This document shows, piece after piece, positions 1 to 7,935 of a stretch of DNA of 64,000 nt. The DNA is from Anaerococcus vaginimassiliensis (GTDB lineage: Bacteria > Bacillota > Clostridia > Tissierellales > Peptoniphilaceae): NCBI RefSeq assembly GCF_900626155.1, contig NZ_LR130844.1, positions 1,054,277 to 1,118,276 of the forward strand, read 5' to 3'. The position numbers were made by a program, and so were the translations under genes. Every line of letters starts with the position of its first letter. Position 1 is the stretch's first letter. Under the pieces are notes generated by a model. It had not been told where the DNA came from, searched no databases, and worked only from the letters and a program-made list of their open reading frames with translations.

Positions 1-170
1 CTAAGAAATCCTACGACCAAAAAACAGGAGCAAGAGGACTTAGGACAATCATGGAAAATCTTCTCCTAGATTTGATGTTTGAAATACCTTCGATAGATGA
101 TTTAGAAGAGGTAATCGTAACTAAAGAATCTATAGCTGACAAGGAAAAATTAATTTATAAGAAGAAATAA
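1..170 (+). CDS. clpX: ClpX, ATP-dependent Clp protease ATP-binding subunit (C-terminal fragment)
   Basis: The reading frame starting at base 3 is open from the window edge to a TAA at 168-170. It encodes the last 55 residues of ClpX, the AAA+ unfoldase that feeds substrates to ClpP. The diagnostic part is the sensor-2/C-terminal segment reading [20 protein letters not shown], followed by IPSIDD and a short Lys-rich tail. The 5' part of the gene lies outside the window. The next gene is lon, the usual Firmicute arrangement clpX-lon-engB, which supports the call. Only the tail is visible, so start and length cannot be given. Confidence 0.93.
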   Translation, partial: KKSYDQKTGARGLRTIMENLLLDLMFEIPSIDDLEEVIVTKESIADKEKLIYKKK

Positions 171-171
171 G

Positions 172-212
172 AAAAGGGGACGGTATGCAGGAGTTTTGCA
201 AACGTCCCTTTT
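172..212 (+). terminator. Hairpin between clpX and lon
   Basis: The arms AAAAGG(G)GACG (172-182) and CGTCCCTTTT (203-212) pair with one bulged G. The 3' arm ends in four T, so this may be a weak terminator or attenuator. It lies only 15 bases before the lon start codon, so partial readthrough from clpX into lon is likely. Confidence 0.4.
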
Positions 213-227
213 GTAACGAGGTAAATT

Positions 228-2558
228 ATGACAGATATTTATGAAATAAATAAAAAAGAATATCCTCTGATTCCCTTGAGGGGCTACTGGCCAATGCCAA
301 GTACCTTCCTAAGTTTTGACTGCAAGAGAAGTATATCAACTAATGCTGTAAATGATGCAAGACTTAGGTCGACTAACTTGTTTTTAGTAAACCAAAAGGA
401 CGTTTTTGAGGATAATCCCAAACAAGACGACCTCTATGAATATGGAATAGTCGCATCAGTCAAGGAAATGTTTAACCTCCCTGATGGAAGCCTAAGAGTA
501 TTTGTAAATCCTATTGGAGTAGGTAGGCTTAAAAAGGTAAACATATCCGAAGGTTTCCTAAAGGCTGAATTAGAGGAATATATATACGATGAAGAAAGTG
601 AGAAAGACGACTTAGAACTAGATGCTCTAAAGAAGATTCTAATTGATGATTTTAAGGAGTATGTAGGTCTAATAAATCAAAACCTAGATGAAATCACTTA
701 TTCACTAGTTGAGATTGAAAACTACCAAAGACTTGTAGATGTGATTTGCTTTCACCTAGAGCTTGCTCCAAAGGAGTATTACAGGATACTTTCCACATTA
801 GATACTAAGGAGAGAATGAGTATCTTACATGAGATAATTAGAAAAGAAATCACCCTTAAAAATCTCTCATCAGAAATTGATAAAAAAGTCCAAGAAAATA
901 TCAACAAGTCTCAAAAGGACTACTATCTAAGAGAAAAGATGGAAGTTCTAAAAAAAGAAATCAGCGATAACAATGGTGAAGGATCAAGCGAGGCTGACTA
1001 TTATAGGAAGAAACTTTCAAAACTAAAACTAGATAAGGAAAGCAAGAAAAGTCTTGAAAAAGATATAGATAGAATTGATTCTCTACCAGAGATGAGTCCA
1101 GACTATGGCGTGCTTTCTGCCTATCTTGACTTTGTATTCTCCCTACCTTGGAATAAAAAGAGCAAAGATATCATAGATATCAAAAAGGCAAGTACTGTTT
1201 TAGATAACGACCACTACGGCCTAACTGATGTTAAGGAAAGAATCCTAGAGTCAATTGCTGTTAGACAAAAAAATAAAAACTCCAAGGGAACTGTAATTTG
1301 CCTAGTAGGACCTCCAGGAGTGGGCAAGACTTCCATAGCCAAATCCATTGCCCGTGCCCTTGATAGAAAATTTGTATCAATGAGGCTTGGTGGAGTGACT
1401 GACGAATCAGAAATCAGAGGTCACAGGAGAACTTATGTTGGGGCAATGGCAGGTAGAGTACTTGCTAATATAAATAGAATAAATGTCAAAAACCCAGTCT
1501 TTCTTTTAGATGAGATAGATAAATTAGGTTCAGACTTTAGGGGAGATCCATCAAGTGCCCTTCTAGAAGTCCTAGATCCTGAACAAAACGATAAATTTAT
1601 AGATAGATACCTAGACATTCCCTTTGACCTATCAGATGTATTTTTTATAACTACAGCAAACGATGCAAATGAAATCCCAGATGCCTTATACGATAGACTA
1701 GAAGTTATAGAGCTTTCTGGCTATACTATGAGCGAGAAAAAAGCAATCGCTAAAAAGTATCTTATAGATAAGGAAAAGAAAAATAACGGGCTTAGTGATA
1801 ATGAACTAAGTATATCTGATTCTGTAATAGATTTGATTATTAAAAACTACACCAGAGAAGCAGGTGTTAGGGAGCTTGAAAGACTTATAGCTAAAATTTC
1901 AAGAAGGGCTGTAAAAGAAATCCTCGAGGGCAAGGAAAAAGTCAGAGTTACTAAAAATAACTACACCAAATACCTAGGCAAGGAAAGATTTTTTGATGAT
2001 AATATCGAAAAAGAAAATCAAATAGGACTAGTAAATGGTCTTGCCTGGACCTCAGTTGGCGGAACTATGCTGCAAGTTGAGGCAAGTGTTATGGAAGGTA
2101 AGGGCAATGTCGAAATGACAGGATCTCTTGGAGATGTAATGAAAGAATCCGGTCAGGTTGCCATGGTATATATAAGAAGCAAAGCGAAAGATTTGGGTAT
2201 TCGTGGCAAGTTCTACGATAACAAAGATATCCACGTTCATTTTCCAGAAGGAGCAACTCCAAAAGACGGTCCATCAGCAGGTATCACAATGACAACAGCT
2301 ATGGTATCTGCCCTTACAGGTAAGAAAGTAAGAAGCGATATTGCCATGACTGGAGAAGTGACAATCAGAGGAAATGTCCTACCAATTGGAGGACTCAAAG
2401 AAAAAGCACTTGCAGCTTATTCTTATGGGATCAAAAACGTGATTATTCCAAAAGATAACCAAAGAGATACAGAAGATATACCAAAAGAAATTAGGGATAA
2501 GATAAACTTTATTCCAGTCGAAAATGTATCTGAAGTTATAAAAGAGGCCCTAGTATGA
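228..2558 (+). CDS. lon: Lon, ATP-dependent serine protease
   Basis: Cytosolic AAA+ protease that degrades misfolded and regulatory proteins. The 776-residue length is normal for LonA. Visible in order: N-terminal substrate-binding LonN domain (about 10-205), coiled-coil linker (about 210-260), AAA+ module with Walker A GPPGVGKT (361-368) and Walker B VFLLDEIDKL, then the S16 protease domain. The catalytic Ser is at about 683 in PKDGPSAG and the Lys at about 724 in PIGGLKEK, the expected dyad. The ATG is preceded by CGAGG at 8-base spacing. The stop codon overlaps the engB start by 4 bases (ATGA), so the two are translationally coupled. No CIRCE or CtsR-like repeat was seen immediately upstream. 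Confidence 0.98.
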   Translation: MTDIYEINKKEYPLIPLRGYWPMPSTFLSFDCKRSISTNAVNDARLRSTNLFLVNQKDVFEDNPKQDDLYEYGIVASVKEMFNLPDGSLRVFVNPIGVGRLKKVNISEGFLKAELEEYIYDEESEKDDLELDALKKILIDDFKEYVGLINQNLDEITYSLVEIENYQRLVDVICFHLELAPKEYYRILSTLDTKERMSILHEIIRKEITLKNLSSEIDKKVQENINKSQKDYYLREKMEVLKKEISDNNGEGSSEADYYRKKLSKLKLDKESKKSLEKDIDRIDSLPEMSPDYGVLSAYLDFVFSLPWNKKSKDIIDIKKASTVLDNDHYGLTDVKERILESIAVRQKNKNSKGTVICLVGPPGVGKTSIAKSIARALDRKFVSMRLGGVTDESEIRGHRRTYVGAMAGRVLANINRINVKNPVFLLDEIDKLGSDFRGDPSSALLEVLDPEQNDKFIDRYLDIPFDLSDVFFITTANDANEIPDALYDRLEVIELSGYTMSEKKAIAKKYLIDKEKKNNGLSDNELSISDSVIDLIIKNYTREAGVRELERLIAKISRRAVKEILEGKEKVRVTKNNYTKYLGKERFFDDNIEKENQIGLVNGLAWTSVGGTMLQVEASVMEGKGNVEMTGSLGDVMKESGQVAMVYIRSKAKDLGIRGKFYDNKDIHVHFPEGATPKDGPSAGITMTTAMVSALTGKKVRSDIAMTGEVTIRGNVLPIGGLKEKALAAYSYGIKNVIIPKDNQRDTEDIPKEIRDKINFIPVENVSEVIKEALV

Positions 2559-3142
2559 AATTTAAAGAAATAGAGCTAGAACAAGTAGCAGGTTTTAAGT
2601 CCCAATGGCCAAGTGAAGATCTAGTAGAGCTTGCCTTTGTTGGAAGGAGTAATGTCGGAAAATCATCCTTCATCAACTCCTTTCTAGGAAGAAAAAATCT
2701 AGCTAAGACTTCATCTAAACCAGGAAAGACCAGAACTATCAACTTCTACAGGATAAATAATAGCTTTAGATTAGTTGATCTACCAGGCTATGGCTACGCC
2801 AAGGTATCTAAAAAAGAAAAGGCAAAATGGGATAAGTTAATCAACGAGTACCTCTATGAAAGAGACAATCTCCGTGAGGTATTTCTTTTAGTCGATATAA
2901 GACACGAGCCAACAGCCCAAGATAAGCAAATGTATGATTGGATAATAGAATCAGGCTTTACAGGTTTTGTCATAGCCACAAAGTTTGATAAGATTAAAAA
3001 AGGTCAGATCCAAAAACACATTAACCAAATCAAGAAAAAACTAAATATAGAAGATGAAGGTCTAATATTTGCCTATTCATCAGAGACAAAACACAACAAA
3101 GATGTCCTAGAAGAACAAGTTGATGTGATAGTTAATTATTAA
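2555..3142 (+). CDS. engB: EngB/YsxC, ribosome biogenesis GTPase
   Basis: Small essential TRAFAC-class GTPase acting in 50S ribosomal subunit assembly. At 195 residues it has the family's usual length. The G motifs are clear: G1 GRSNVGKSS (30-38), G2 region around KPGKTRTINF (56-65), G3 DLPG (75-78, within DLPGYGYA), G4 TKFD (142-145) and a G5-like SSETK near 175. It overlaps lon by four bases, so it is made from the same transcript. The lon-engB pairing is conserved in Bacillus and relatives. Confidence 0.97.
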   Translation: MKFKEIELEQVAGFKSQWPSEDLVELAFVGRSNVGKSSFINSFLGRKNLAKTSSKPGKTRTINFYRINNSFRLVDLPGYGYAKVSKKEKAKWDKLINEYLYERDNLREVFLLVDIRHEPTAQDKQMYDWIIESGFTGFVIATKFDKIKKGQIQKHINQIKKKLNIEDEGLIFAYSSETKHNKDVLEEQVDVIVNY

Positions 3143-3165
3143 AGTCTAACCCCAAAGTCTAGAAA

Positions 3166-3217
3166 TGTACTGACCCCTATTAGTTGGTTTTAAGTCCAAC
3201 TTTTGGGGGCCAGTACA
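3166..3217. repeat. 52-bp palindrome resembling an IS3-family terminal hairpin
   Basis: TGTACTGACCCC at the left is answered by GGGGGCCAGTACA at the right, with an inner stem AGTTGG/CCAACT. Together they make one long hairpin starting TG and ending CA. It lies 24 bases after the engB stop but has no following T-run, so it is not a typical terminator. Just downstream are a good ribosome-binding site (GGAGGGG) and an ATG at 3240 that opens only nine codons, reading MEKFSNFYC, similar in style to the start of an IS3 orfA. I infer an IS end plus a truncated orfA start; the family assignment is from memory of such ends and is uncertain. Confidence 0.4.
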
Positions 3218-3409
3218 AAATAGATGGAGGGGATTTTCTATGGAAAAATTTTCTAACTTTTATTGTTAGTATTCTAACTATAGGTAAAACAGGAGAAAAG
3301 TTTATTGTAAAATTATTTACAATATATTAATAAAAATTGGGCTAATATCTGTAATATACACATATATCAAATATTTATAGAAAACACTTTAACCCGCTAT
3401 TTGAAGGAC
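3218..3409. other. Gene-free A+T-rich stretch after the palindrome
   Basis: Apart from the nine-codon reading frame at 3240 described with the palindrome, no gene, RNA structure or repeat can be supported here. The engB-to-reductase gap totals about 325 bases and appears to be mostly insertion-sequence debris plus the promoter of the next gene. Confidence 0.4.
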
Positions 3410-3438
3410 TTGCAAACATTTCCATAATTTGTTATCAT
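3410..3438 (+). promoter_or_regulatory. Sigma-A promoter of the flavin reductase gene
   Basis: TTGCAA (3410-3415), 17-base spacer, TATCAT (3433-3438). The predicted start lies about 25 bases ahead of the GGGAGG ribosome-binding site of the gene starting at 3468. Confidence 0.6.
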
Positions 3439-3467
3439 TTATAAGCAGTATTAAAAAGGGAGGATAT

Positions 3468-5243
3468 ATGAAGAAGAATAAAATTTTGCCAATTCTTTTA
3501 TCAGCAGCTATGCTTTTTACTGCATGTGGAAATAACACAGCTGATAATAAGGATGGAGCTAAGGAAGAAACTGCTAAGGCAGAAAGCTTTAAGGCGACAG
3601 AAGCAGGACACAACGGAGACATAGAAGCTACAGTTAATTTCGAAGGAGATAAGATAGCTTCAATCGATTTAGTACATAATGAGACAGAAGGTCTAGGAGA
3701 CGAAGCAGCTGATAAAATCGTAAAAGAAATAGTAGATAAACAATCTATAAATGTAGATACTGTTTCAGGAGCTACAGTTACATCAACTGCTCTAATCGAA
3801 GCAGTAAAGGCTGCCATTGAAGAAAGTGGTCGTGACCTTAAGCTTTATGAAAAGGAAAGTGACGAAGCTAACAAGGAAACAGAAACTAAGGACTATGATG
3901 TAGTAGTTGTAGGTGGTGGTGGAGCAGGATTTGCTGCTGCTATATCTGCCAAAGAAGCTGGCGCAAATGTTGTTCTTGTAGAAAAACTTGGCCAAGTTGG
4001 TGGTAATACACTAATCTCTGGTGGAGAATACGCAGCTCCAGTTAACGAACTTCAAGAAAAAGAAGGCATCGAAGATAGCAAAGAGCTTTATGCCCAAGAT
4101 ATTGAAAAAGCTGGTGGAAAGAAAGAACTTATCGAAGTACTAGCTGACAAGGCTACAGAAGATGCTTACTGGCTAAGAGATGACATCGGAGTAGAATGGC
4201 TAGATAGCTTGATGTTCTTTGGTGGTCACTCAGTTAAAAGATCACTTATTCCTAAAAACCACACAGGAAACGAACTTATCTCAAAATACAAAACAAAAGC
4301 AGAAGAGCTTGGTATTGACGTTCTAACAAACACAGATGTTAAAGAAATCCTAACAAAAGATGGAAAAGTTTCTGGTGTTAGAGCAGAAAGCGAAGATAAA
4401 GACTTAACTATAAACGCTAAGTCAGTAGTACTTGCATCTGGTGGATTTGGTGCTAATGCAGAAATGTGCTACGAAAACGATAACGAAGTTGATGAACACG
4501 TACTATCAACAAACTCACCAGGAGCAACAGGAGATGGTATAGTTATGGCTGAAGCTCTTGGAGCAGATACAGTAGATATGGATAAGATCCAACTTTACCC
4601 AATCTGTGACGTAGAAACAGGTAAACTTCTATATGTAGGAGATACAAGACTTGTTGGTGGAGCTTTATTAGTAAACAAAGAAGGTAAGAGATTTGTTGAA
4701 GAGCTTGACACAAGACGTGCAATCTCTATGGGAATCAAAGAACAAACTGACCACGTTGGTTACCTAATTTGGGATGAAAAATCTAACGAAAAAACTGGAA
4801 CAATGAAATCAAATCCAGAAGAAGCAGAAAGCCTATACGAAAGAGGACTTCTATACAAGGCTGATACTATAGAAGAGTTAGCAGATCACTTTGAAATCGA
4901 CAAAGAAGCTCTACTTGAAACAGTAAATAACTTCAACGAAAATTCTAAGAAAGAACAAGACCCAGAATTTAACCTAAGAATGTTAGGCTGGACAATCGAC
5001 GAAGGTCCATACTACATGCTTAAAGCAGGTCCTGCAGTACACCACACAATGGGTGGACTTGCAATTAACCCAGAAGCAGAAGTACAAACAAAAGATGGTA
5101 AATCAATCGAAGGCTTGTATGCAGCTGGAGAAGTTACAGGTGGAATCCACGGTTCAAACAGACTTGGATCAGTTGCTATGGCTGATATCACAGTATTTGG
5201 TAGAATCGCTGGAGAAAACGCAGCAGAACACGCTAAAAACTAA
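3468..5243 (+). CDS. Extracytosolic FMN/FAD reductase lipoprotein (flavocytochrome c / fumarate- or urocanate-reductase family)
   Basis: This 591-residue lipoprotein should reduce an enoate-type acceptor (fumarate, urocanate or similar) outside the membrane. The ATG at 3468 is chosen because GGGAGG precedes it and a signal peptide follows; an upstream in-frame start lacks both. Residues 1-20 are a lipoprotein signal with lipobox LFTAC (Cys20). Residues about 45-116 form an FMN-binding domain with TVSGATVTS, whose T103 is the likely covalent FMN site used by ApbE-type flavin transferase. From 142 on comes an FAD-binding fold (GGGGAG at 149-154) and the fumarate reductase/succinate dehydrogenase domain ending in GGIHGSNRLG. 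No haem-binding CxxCH is present, so electrons probably come through the FMN domain. It is monocistronic, with its own promoter and terminator. The true substrate cannot be read from the sequence. Confidence 0.9.
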   Translation: MKKNKILPILLSAAMLFTACGNNTADNKDGAKEETAKAESFKATEAGHNGDIEATVNFEGDKIASIDLVHNETEGLGDEAADKIVKEIVDKQSINVDTVSGATVTSTALIEAVKAAIEESGRDLKLYEKESDEANKETETKDYDVVVVGGGGAGFAAAISAKEAGANVVLVEKLGQVGGNTLISGGEYAAPVNELQEKEGIEDSKELYAQDIEKAGGKKELIEVLADKATEDAYWLRDDIGVEWLDSLMFFGGHSVKRSLIPKNHTGNELISKYKTKAEELGIDVLTNTDVKEILTKDGKVSGVRAESEDKDLTINAKSVVLASGGFGANAEMCYENDNEVDEHVLSTNSPGATGDGIVMAEALGADTVDMDKIQLYPICDVETGKLLYVGDTRLVGGALLVNKEGKRFVEELDTRRAISMGIKEQTDHVGYLIWDEKSNEKTGTMKSNPEEAESLYERGLLYKADTIEELADHFEIDKEALLETVNNFNENSKKEQDPEFNLRMLGWTIDEGPYYMLKAGPAVHHTMGGLAINPEAEVQTKDGKSIEGLYAAGEVTGGIHGSNRLGSVAMADITVFGRIAGENAAEHAKN

Positions 5244-5251
5244 TAAAATAT

Positions 5252-5278
5252 AAAACCGACCACTTGGTCGGTTTTTTT
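5252..5278 (+). terminator. Intrinsic terminator of the flavin reductase gene
   Basis: Perfect stem AAAACCGACCA/TGGTCGGTTTT followed by a T-run, nine bases after the stop codon. Confidence 0.92.
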
Positions 5279-5378
5279 GTGCCCCAAAATAGGAGAGATT
5301 TATAGAACTCTATAGCTTTAATGTTATTATTTTTTTAAGACTTACTTATGTAAATTATTAAAAATGGCAAAAAAATAA

Positions 5379-5614
5379 GACTACCAAAAGGTAGCCTTAG
5401 AGCATAGACAAAATCCAAAAACGCTTACTAAGCTGCAGAAATTTAGAAATTCTAAATCTCATAATACTGTAAATCGCAAACTCGCCAATGCTCAAACAGT
5501 GCGATTTACAGACGCATTATTTCGATTTGAATTTCTTAAAATTTCTTCCGAATGGAACGCTTCCTTTTGGATTTTGTAACTTTGTCAACAGTCTGAGACT
5601 ACCCAAAGGTAGTC
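5379..5614 (-). terminator. xpt terminator with duplicated hairpin, interrupted by a 200-bp palindromic insert
   Basis: Read on the minus strand after the xpt stop there is a first hairpin GACTACC/GGTAGTC (5597-5614), then the palindromic element, then a second near-identical hairpin (5379-5396) followed by a run of T (complement of 5371-5375 and beyond). The T-run needed for termination is only next to the distal copy. This is what is expected if an element inserted beside the terminator and duplicated its hairpin. Confidence 0.7.
5397..5596. repeat. Palindromic repeat element, copy A (200 bp)
   Basis: Near-identical to 35494-35691. The ends carry a perfect inverted repeat ACAAAATCCAAAA (5408-5420) and TTTTGGATTTTGT (5565-5577). 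A second stem pairs 5467-5477 with 5501-5511 (CTGTAAATCGC/GCGATTTACAG), and intermediate arms (about 5436-5459 with 5523-5549) pair with small bulges, so the whole unit can fold into one long hairpin around a 23-base loop. It has no coding capacity. It looks like a MITE-like or structured-RNA element. See the findings for comparison with copy B. Confidence 0.8.
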
Positions 5615-5620
5615 TATATA

Positions 5621-6205
5621 TTAATTTTCTTCTTCGACAAAAGTGATCTTTCCGTCTTCTAGTTTAGCAATTCTTGCTAGAGAATATACTTCTAGTCCCA
5701 TATCATTTTCTATTACACTTCTACCATCGCTGAAGGATTTTTCTATAACTATACCAAATCCAACTGGGTTTGCTCCAGCTTGTCTTACAAGTGCAACCAT
5801 GCCCTTGGCAGCTTGTCCATTTGCCAAGAAGTCATCTATCATTAGGACATTCTCGTCTTCTTTAAGGAAGTTTTTTGAAACGATTAGCTCATTTGTAACT
5901 TGTTTAGTAAATGAATAAACGCTTGAATGATATACATCGTCACCTGTAGTTAGGGATTGTTGTTTTCTAGCAAACACACACTTAACATCAAGCTCAAGAG
6001 CTGTAGCTAAGGCTGGTGCTATACCAGATGATTCTACAGTTAGAACCTTGTCTATCTTCTTATCTCTAAAGTGATCAGCAAAAGCCTTGCCCATTTGTTG
6101 AATCAAGTGACAATCTATTTGTTGGTTTAGGAAGGAATCTACCTTTAGGATATTTGGTCCAATGACGATACCTTCTTCTAATATTTTTTCTTCTAGTTCT
6201 TTCAT
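5621..6205 (-). CDS. xpt: Xanthine phosphoribosyltransferase
   Basis: Cytosolic purine salvage enzyme converting xanthine and PRPP to XMP. The 194-residue length matches Bacillus Xpt. The PRPP-binding loop reads VLMIDDFLANGQA (about 120-132). I take the ATG at 6205 because AAGGAG lies five bases before it; a GTG two codons upstream would touch the ribosome-binding site. In many Firmicutes xpt is controlled by a guanine riboswitch, but here the promoter lies only about 40 bases before the start and leaves no room for one, so another control (for example a PurR-type repressor) or none is implied. Monocistronic. Confidence 0.95.
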   Translation of the reverse strand: MKELEEKILEEGIVIGPNILKVDSFLNQQIDCHLIQQMGKAFADHFRDKKIDKVLTVESSGIAPALATALELDVKCVFARKQQSLTTGDDVYHSSVYSFTKQVTNELIVSKNFLKEDENVLMIDDFLANGQAAKGMVALVRQAGANPVGFGIVIEKSFSDGRSVIENDMGLEVYSLARIAKLEDGKITFVEEEN

Positions 6206-6241
6206 ATTCACTCCTTATGTAGAATTTATACGCTTTTAATA

Positions 6242-6269
6242 ATTATAGTGTTTTTAAGAAATTAGTCAA
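6242..6269 (-). promoter_or_regulatory. Sigma-A promoter of xpt
   Basis: On the minus strand TTGACT (complement of 6264-6269), 16-base spacer, TATAAT (complement of 6242-6247). The leader to the xpt ATG is about 30 bases, too short for a purine riboswitch. Confidence 0.75.
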
Positions 6270-6289
6270 ATTCAGATAATTGAGAAAGG

Positions 6290-6334
6290 TTTTGAAAGAA
6301 TTTGATTGATTTTGAAAGAAAATGGTGTTATAAT
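6290..6334 (+). promoter_or_regulatory. Promoter and probable operator repeats of the fructose operon
   Basis: Promoter TTGATT (6306-6311), 17-base spacer, extended -10 TGtTATAAT (TATAAT 6329-6334). Two identical direct repeats TTTTGAAAGAA at 6290-6300 and 6310-6320 are 20 bases apart, two helical turns, and the second overlaps the promoter. DeoR-family sugar regulators usually bind direct repeats, so these are candidate FruR sites (inference). Confidence 0.6.
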
Positions 6335-6340
6335 GACAAT

Positions 6341-7030
6341 ATGATATTTGAAGAAAGACTAGATGTGATTTTAGACACACTAAATAAAGAAAAGAAAATA
6401 TCCAACAAAGATTTAATCAAAAAACTTGAAGTTAGCGAATCGACCCTAAGAAGGGACTTAGACTATTTGGTAGAAGATGGCAAGATTAAAAGAGTCCACG
6501 GAGGAGCGGTATTAAATATCGAGGCAGAAGAGCTTAGCTTTGATACAAATGAGCTTACCAATCCAACTAGCAAGAGAGAAATTGGCAAAAAGGCAGCAAG
6601 CCTTGTAGAAGATAAGATGGTGATTTTCCTAGACGGTGGATCTACTTGTAATCTTGTAATCGACTATCTTAGGGGCAAGGACATAAGAGTTGTAACTCAT
6701 GGCCTTATGCATATGGCAAAGCTTATGGAAAATAATATTCCTACAACGCTTTTGGGAGGAGATATCAAGGTTAAGACAAAGGTAAACCTTGGACTTGTAA
6801 CCCTAGATCAACTTTCAAATTATAGCTTTGATATTGCATTTTTGGGAGCTAATGGTTACGACAAGGATTATTACTATACTGCTGATATAAATGAGGCGAT
6901 ACTTAAGAAAACTGCAGCAAAATTAAGCGAGAAAGCCTACATCTTGGCTGATTCAAGCAAGGAAAATCTCATCTATCATGCAAGGATATGTAAAAAAGAT
7001 GAGTGCGAGCTAATAAGGGAGGATAAATGA
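6341..7030 (+). CDS. fruR: DeoR-family transcriptional regulator of the fructose operon
   Basis: A 229-residue DeoR/GlpR-type repressor. The N-terminal helix-turn-helix covers about 1-55 (NKDLIKKLEVSESTLRRDLDYL, with the family RRDL motif), and the C-terminal sugar-phosphate-sensing domain follows (IFLDGGSTC, FLGANGYD). The effector is probably fructose-1-phosphate, as in other FruR proteins (family knowledge). The ATG at 6341 fits the family N-terminus. No Shine-Dalgarno precedes it, and the -10 box ends six bases upstream, so the mRNA should be leaderless. It overlaps the next gene by four bases, consistent with one fruRKA operon. Confidence 0.92.
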   Translation: MIFEERLDVILDTLNKEKKISNKDLIKKLEVSESTLRRDLDYLVEDGKIKRVHGGAVLNIEAEELSFDTNELTNPTSKREIGKKAASLVEDKMVIFLDGGSTCNLVIDYLRGKDIRVVTHGLMHMAKLMENNIPTTLLGGDIKVKTKVNLGLVTLDQLSNYSFDIAFLGANGYDKDYYYTADINEAILKKTAAKLSEKAYILADSSKENLIYHARICKKDECELIREDK

Positions 7031-7935
7031 TTTATACACTTACGACTAATCCATCCATTGACTATATAATGAGATTAGATGAGTTTTGTGATGGCAAAAC
7101 CCTTAGGTCAACTGCAGAAGAAAAATATGCAGGTGGCAAGGGAATAATGGTAGCAAAAATTCTAAAAAATTTGGGAGATGAACCAATAAACCTAGGTTTC
7201 TTGGGAGGCTTTACTGGAGAGTTTATAAAAAACGAGCTAGCTAGACTAGAAATAAAGGAAAACTTCACTAGAATAGCTGCTGATACCAGAATAAATGTAA
7301 AACTAAAATACAATACAGAAACAGAAATAAATGCTCAAGGACCTGATATCACAAAAGAAGAGATAGAAGATTTCTACAAGAAACTAGAAGATATCAACAA
7401 GGACGACTATCTTATAATCTCAGGATCTTTGCCAAAAAGCCTAGGAAGTGATTTTTACAAAAAAGTCATAGAAAAAACAGGCTGTAAATTTTCAATAGAT
7501 ATAGCAAACAAAGAAGTTTTAGATTATTTAAAATATAAGCCAGTTCTAATAAAACCGAATGAAGAAGAGCTAACTAACATCTTCGAAACTGAAATAAGTA
7601 GTGAAGATGATCTTATAAAATACGCCAAGAAGTTAAACTCCTTGGGAGCTAAAAATGTTATCGTATCTCTAGGAAAAGCTGGATCAATATTTGTAGATGA
7701 TAAGAATATCTACAAGGCAGACGCCATAAAGGGCGATTTGATCAATTCAGTAGGTGCTGGAGATTCTATGGTTGGTGGTTTCATTTATGCAATTAGTAAA
7801 GGCTACGATAAGCTAGATGCCTACAAGCTTGCTATCGCTTGTGGAACTGCGACAGCTTTTAGTCCTGATATTGCAAGTCATAAAAAAATCGAGGAAATGA
7901 GTAAGAAAGTAGAGGTTAAGGAAATTGGAAATTAG
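7027..7935 (+). CDS. fruK: 1-phosphofructokinase
   Basis: PfkB-family kinase converting fructose-1-phosphate to fructose-1,6-bisphosphate with ATP. At 302 residues it has standard length. Seen: substrate motif GGKG (37-40), NPSID near the N-terminus, and the signature NSVGAGDSMVGGF with catalytic Asp246. The ATG overlaps the regulator's stop and is preceded by AGGGAGG. The PTS transporter follows with an 11-base overlap, so its substrate is fructose-1-phosphate made by that transporter. Compare the paralogue at 39444-40376, where the GAGD motif is altered. Confidence 0.95.
   Translation: MIYTLTTNPSIDYIMRLDEFCDGKTLRSTAEEKYAGGKGIMVAKILKNLGDEPINLGFLGGFTGEFIKNELARLEIKENFTRIAADTRINVKLKYNTETEINAQGPDITKEEIEDFYKKLEDINKDDYLIISGSLPKSLGSDFYKKVIEKTGCKFSIDIANKEVLDYLKYKPVLIKPNEEELTNIFETEISSEDDLIKYAKKLNSLGAKNVIVSLGKAGSIFVDDKNIYKADAIKGDLINSVGAGDSMVGGFIYAISKGYDKLDAYKLAIACGTATAFSPDIASHKKIEEMSKKVEVKEIGN

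Noticed and set aside
6205-6300. Possible purine riboswitch before xpt
   Set aside because: A consensus promoter lies about 40 bases before the ATG, leaving no space for the three-helix aptamer, and none of its conserved loops is present.
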